Source: Vibrio tasmaniensis 1F-187 | Lineage (GTDB): Bacteria > Pseudomonadota > Gammaproteobacteria > Enterobacterales > Vibrionaceae | Assembly (NCBI RefSeq): GCF_000272405.2 | Contig: NZ_AJZM02000190.1 | Location: forward strand, 1 to 18,503 | Direction: 5' to 3' | Length of the DNA: 18,503 bases | Shown here: piece by piece, positions 16,466 to 18,503 of the stretch | Layout of the letters: each line of letters begins with the position of its first letter | How positions within the stretch are numbered: the stretch's first letter is position 1 | Program-made: the position numbers and the translations under genes | Notes under the pieces: model-generated | What the model saw: only the letters and a program-made list of their open reading frames with translations | Database searches by the model: none | What the model was told of the DNA's origin: nothing

Positions 16466-17569
16466 TCAGTCGACTAGACCATAGTCAGCACGCAGTACAT
16501 CGATGATTTCTTGCTTAGGATTCTCGCTCAGTACGATCTCTGCACCTGTGATTTTCGCTGCGATATCAAGATAAGTACGAGACAGAGACATCAGTGAATC
16601 AAGAGGCAGCTCATTGTCACGAGCTAACGCTTCACGCTCTGGCATACGCTCTTTGTTCAAAAGAATGTCCGGATCAGGGAAGTAGTTAAGCAGGAACTGG
16701 CGGAAACCTTCTTTTGAATTCTCAACGATGTTGCCGTTATTGTATTCCTGAGTATCCCAAATGCGAGATGAATCTGGAGTACCGACTTCATCCATGTAGA
16801 TAAGCTTTTCTTTGCCTTGAGCATCGTTCACATAGCCGAACTCAAATTTCGTATCGACAAAGGTTTGATCGACTTTTGCTAGCGCTTGGCTAATTACGTT
16901 GAAGCCTTCTTTTAGAAGTTTCTCGTAATGCGCAATGTCACTTGCTTGAGTAAAGTTGAACGCTGCGAAGTTATCTTCGATGTTGTTACGTGTGATGTTC
17001 ACATCATCAGCTTCTGGAACGCCAGGAATACCTTTCAAAATCCCTTTTGTAGAAGGTGTGATCAGTAGCTCAGGCAATTTCTTGTCTTTCTCAAGGCCTT
17101 CTGGCATCTCGATACCACAGAATTCGCGTTCGCCGTTTGCGTATGCACGCCACATTGAACCTGTGATGTATTGACGACAAATCGCTTCGATCATGACTGG
17201 GCGAGCTTTTTGTACAATCCATACGAATGGATGAGGGATATCAAGAATGTGACTGTCAGCAAGGCCGTTGTCTTTAAACAATTTGAACCAGTGGTTAGAG
17301 ATAGCATTCAGAGCCGCTCCTTTACCTGGGACACCTTTTAGATTCCCTTCACCACGCCAGATACAATCAAATGCAGAGATACGGTCACTGATCACCATGA
17401 TTGCTAAAGGCGCATCTGGTGCTACATCGTAGCCTTTCTCTTTAATTAGTCGTTGGCTATCTTCTTCAGTTAACCAGTAGACCGAACGAACCTTGCCACT
17501 GTGGACAGGTTTATCAGTACGGATTGGCAGGTCATCATTTACGGCAAGAACTTGATCAGCAAGGCTCAT
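16466..17569 (-). CDS. purC: Phosphoribosylaminoimidazole-succinocarboxamide (SAICAR) synthase
   Basis: A 367-residue cytoplasmic enzyme of de novo purine synthesis: it joins CAIR and aspartate with ATP to give SAICAR. Motifs: GKVRSVYWL (25-33), [10 protein letters not shown] (62-71), [22 protein letters not shown] (122-143), LLITPSTKG (168-176) and [14 protein letters not shown] (258-271). It is of the longer class, with about 130 residues more than the 237-residue E. coli enzyme; from memory this is the form in vibrios. A PurR-like operator and TATAAT promoter lie upstream, so repression by purines is likely. It stands alone between two terminators. Confidence 0.96.
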   Translation of the reverse strand: MSLADQVLAVNDDLPIRTDKPVHSGKVRSVYWLTEEDSQRLIKEKGYDVAPDAPLAIMVISDRISAFDCIWRGEGNLKGVPGKGAALNAISNHWFKLFKDNGLADSHILDIPHPFVWIVQKARPVMIEAICRQYITGSMWRAYANGEREFCGIEMPEGLEKDKKLPELLITPSTKGILKGIPGVPEADDVNITRNNIEDNFAAFNFTQASDIAHYEKLLKEGFNVISQALAKVDQTFVDTKFEFGYVNDAQGKEKLIYMDEVGTPDSSRIWDTQEYNNGNIVENSKEGFRQFLLNYFPDPDILLNKERMPEREALARDNELPLDSLMSLSRTYLDIAAKITGAEIVLSENPKQEIIDVLRADYGLVD

Positions 17570-17635
17570 TTAGACATTCCTATCTTTTATCAAACGTCAT
17601 ACAGAGAAGTGCGGTGTGCACATGATTAGACGGGC

Positions 17636-17685
17636 ATTATACCCAATCTACTATTTGCTTCCAGAGAAAAAGCAAACGATTGCTA
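17636..17685 (-). promoter_or_regulatory. purC promoter with PurR-like operator
   Basis: ATTATA at 17636-17641 reads TATAAT on the minus strand, a perfect -10. Upstream, 17670-17685 reads AAGCAAACGATTGCTA and fits the PurR consensus ANGCAANCGNTTNCNT at every fixed position except the last. The operator covers or lies just above the -35, consistent with repression. Confidence 0.75.
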
Positions 17686-17701
17686 AATCTATTGTTTAAA
17701 T

Positions 17702-17756
17702 AAAAACCCCCGCCTAACAATCCGCTAAAAAATTGGCGAATTGTAGGGCAGGGGAA
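17702..17756 (-). terminator. Large hairpin terminator of sulA (minus strand)
   Basis: CCCCCGCCTAACAATCCGC (from 17707) pairs, with small mismatches, with GCGAATTGTAGGGCAGGGG (ending 17754). The A run at 17702-17706 gives a U tract on the minus strand. It lies about 70 bases after the sulA stop codon. Confidence 0.75.
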
Positions 17757-17822
17757 GGCAGTATATTTGGACTGTGTTTTTGAGCTATGTTTTTGAGCCA
17801 AAATGTTATTAAGCAAGGTGGT

Positions 17823-18230
17823 TTAGTGAATACGCTCTGAATTGGCATCAATAAAGAAGACTTCGCACTGAAAGCGCATTCCTAATGTTCTTAGGTATTG
17901 CTGACTGAATTGATCAATCGAAGCACTCGCAACAATCGCGCTCGCATTCTTAGATCGAATGGCTTTCTCTACGGTTTCTACTTCTGTCATTTGATTAGAG
18001 GCTTTCATGTGAATAACACGATCACAGCAAACATTATGTTGCTGCAACTGTTTAGCCGATGGTCTTGGTGTTTGAGCCGTAAACAGTAACCACTGATGTT
18101 GATTGGACAGCAACGCCATTTTGGCAAACAACGCTTCTTCGTTTGAACTTTTTGTGTCACGAGAGACGGATGTAAATGCGCAGTGAGTTAGCGGGCTAGA
18201 GTGTTGTGCTTTAACGTGTGCTGGAATCAT
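17823..18230 (-). CDS. sulA: SOS cell-division inhibitor SulA
   Basis: A 135-residue cytoplasmic protein. In E. coli, SulA blocks FtsZ polymerisation during DNA damage and is removed by Lon. Resemblance is in the core: FAKMALLSNQHQWLLFTAQTPRPSAKQLQ, CDRVIHMKASN and TVEKAIRSKNASAIVAS, equivalent to the W-rich strand and the TVESMVRALRTGNYSVV region of E. coli SulA. The frame opens at ATG 18263, but that codon is inside the LexA box and at the expected transcription start. The ATG at 18230 has AAGGA 7 nt upstream and is the better start. The C-terminus is shorter than in E. coli (169 residues) and ends NSERIH. The LexA operator makes SOS control near certain. Confidence 0.88.
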   Translation of the reverse strand: MIPAHVKAQHSSPLTHCAFTSVSRDTKSSNEEALFAKMALLSNQHQWLLFTAQTPRPSAKQLQQHNVCCDRVIHMKASNQMTEVETVEKAIRSKNASAIVASASIDQFSQQYLRTLGMRFQCEVFFIDANSERIH

Positions 18231-18251
18231 TTTGCTGTCCTTATATACATG

Positions 18252-18292
18252 CTGTATACGCATACAGTAGTTTTTGTTGCTTATAAGATCAA
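18252..18292 (-). promoter_or_regulatory. LexA box and promoter of sulA
   Basis: CTGTATACGCATACAG (18252-18267) has the CTGT-N8-ACAG form of a LexA site, with perfect half sites. On the minus strand, -35 TTGATC (18292-18287), a 17-bp spacer and -10 TACTGT (18269-18264) overlap it, so LexA would block RNA polymerase. Confidence 0.9.
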
Positions 18293-18427
18293 GCGTTTTT
18301 TGAGGGATTATTGGCCGATCTTGCTTGGTTGGGTAAGTGGTTTTTATTTAAGTTGTTGAAAGTATGGTAAAAATTAAATTTGAATGAATTTGTTGTTTTG
18401 TCTCATAAGTTGAAGAAATGTGAGCTT

Positions 18428-18480
18428 TATACAGGTGTACACAGTGGTTTTGACAGAAAAGCACTGTATACACCTGTATA
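18428..18480. repeat. Long inverted repeat, 19-bp arms with one mismatch
   Basis: TATACAGGTGTACACAGTG (18428-18446) and CACTGTATACACCTGTATA (18462-18480) are reverse complements except for one position, around a 15-nt spacer. It is AT-balanced without a U tract, so it is not a normal terminator. It may be a double operator, a recombination or hairpin site, or part of a small mobile repeat. No coding region is visible between 18268 and the end of the window. Confidence 0.75.
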
Positions 18481-18503
18481 GAAGATAAGAAGATAAGAAG
18501 ATA
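18480..18503. repeat. Tandem octamer AGAAGATA, three copies, running off the window end
   Basis: Three exact AGAAGATA units abut the inverted repeat and reach the last base shown, so the array is probably longer. Confidence 0.75.

Noticed and set aside
18428..18480. Inverted repeat as a second LexA box or a terminator
   Set aside because: No CTGT-N8-ACAG spacing is present in either arm, and there is no T run or GC-rich stem as in the other terminators.

Overview
The window reads as the chromosome of a Vibrio or a close relative. The main clues are the long (367-residue) form of PurC, a sulA gene under a perfect LexA box, a VcINDY-like dicarboxylate transporter, an NAD-type malic enzyme and two GGDEF proteins, all in moderately AT-rich DNA. 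No rRNA, tRNA or CRISPR array is visible.

Left part (1 to about 5.45 kb): the end of a mobile island. Three overlapping minus-strand genes encode two very large proteins with C-terminal tyrosine-recombinase motifs (about 780 and 803 residues) and a 176-residue coiled-coil protein. Size, order and motifs fit the Gamma-Mobile-Trio (GMT) that defines islands carrying defence and offence cargo in Vibrio; this assignment is from memory of that family, not from a search. A translationally coupled 20-codon ORF follows at the window edge, and the cargo would lie further left. Just outside the operon an 8-bp inverted repeat spaced by 10 bp is a candidate recombination site. The next gene is a diguanylate cyclase whose reading frame begins abruptly inside a membrane segment, so the island appears to have been inserted into it.

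Middle part (6.1 to 13.2 kb): chromosomal genes. These are a DUF2797 zinc/GIY-YIG-like protein, an intact membrane diguanylate cyclase with a periplasmic sensor, a SLC13/DASS dicarboxylate:Na+ symporter, a SanA/ElyC-type envelope protein with an unusual proline tetrapeptide-repeat tail, and NAD-malic enzyme (maeA). The transporter and maeA could cooperate in C4-dicarboxylate use (uptake of succinate or malate, then malate to pyruvate), but each has its own terminator or promoter signals.

Right part (13.3 to 18.5 kb): a HrpB-like DEAH helicase divergent from maeA, an unrecognised 125-residue protein, a heptamer tandem repeat, purC with a PurR-like operator, and sulA with a LexA-controlled promoter. 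The window ends in a large near-perfect inverted repeat next to an 8-bp tandem repeat. Strong hairpin terminators separate most of the units.
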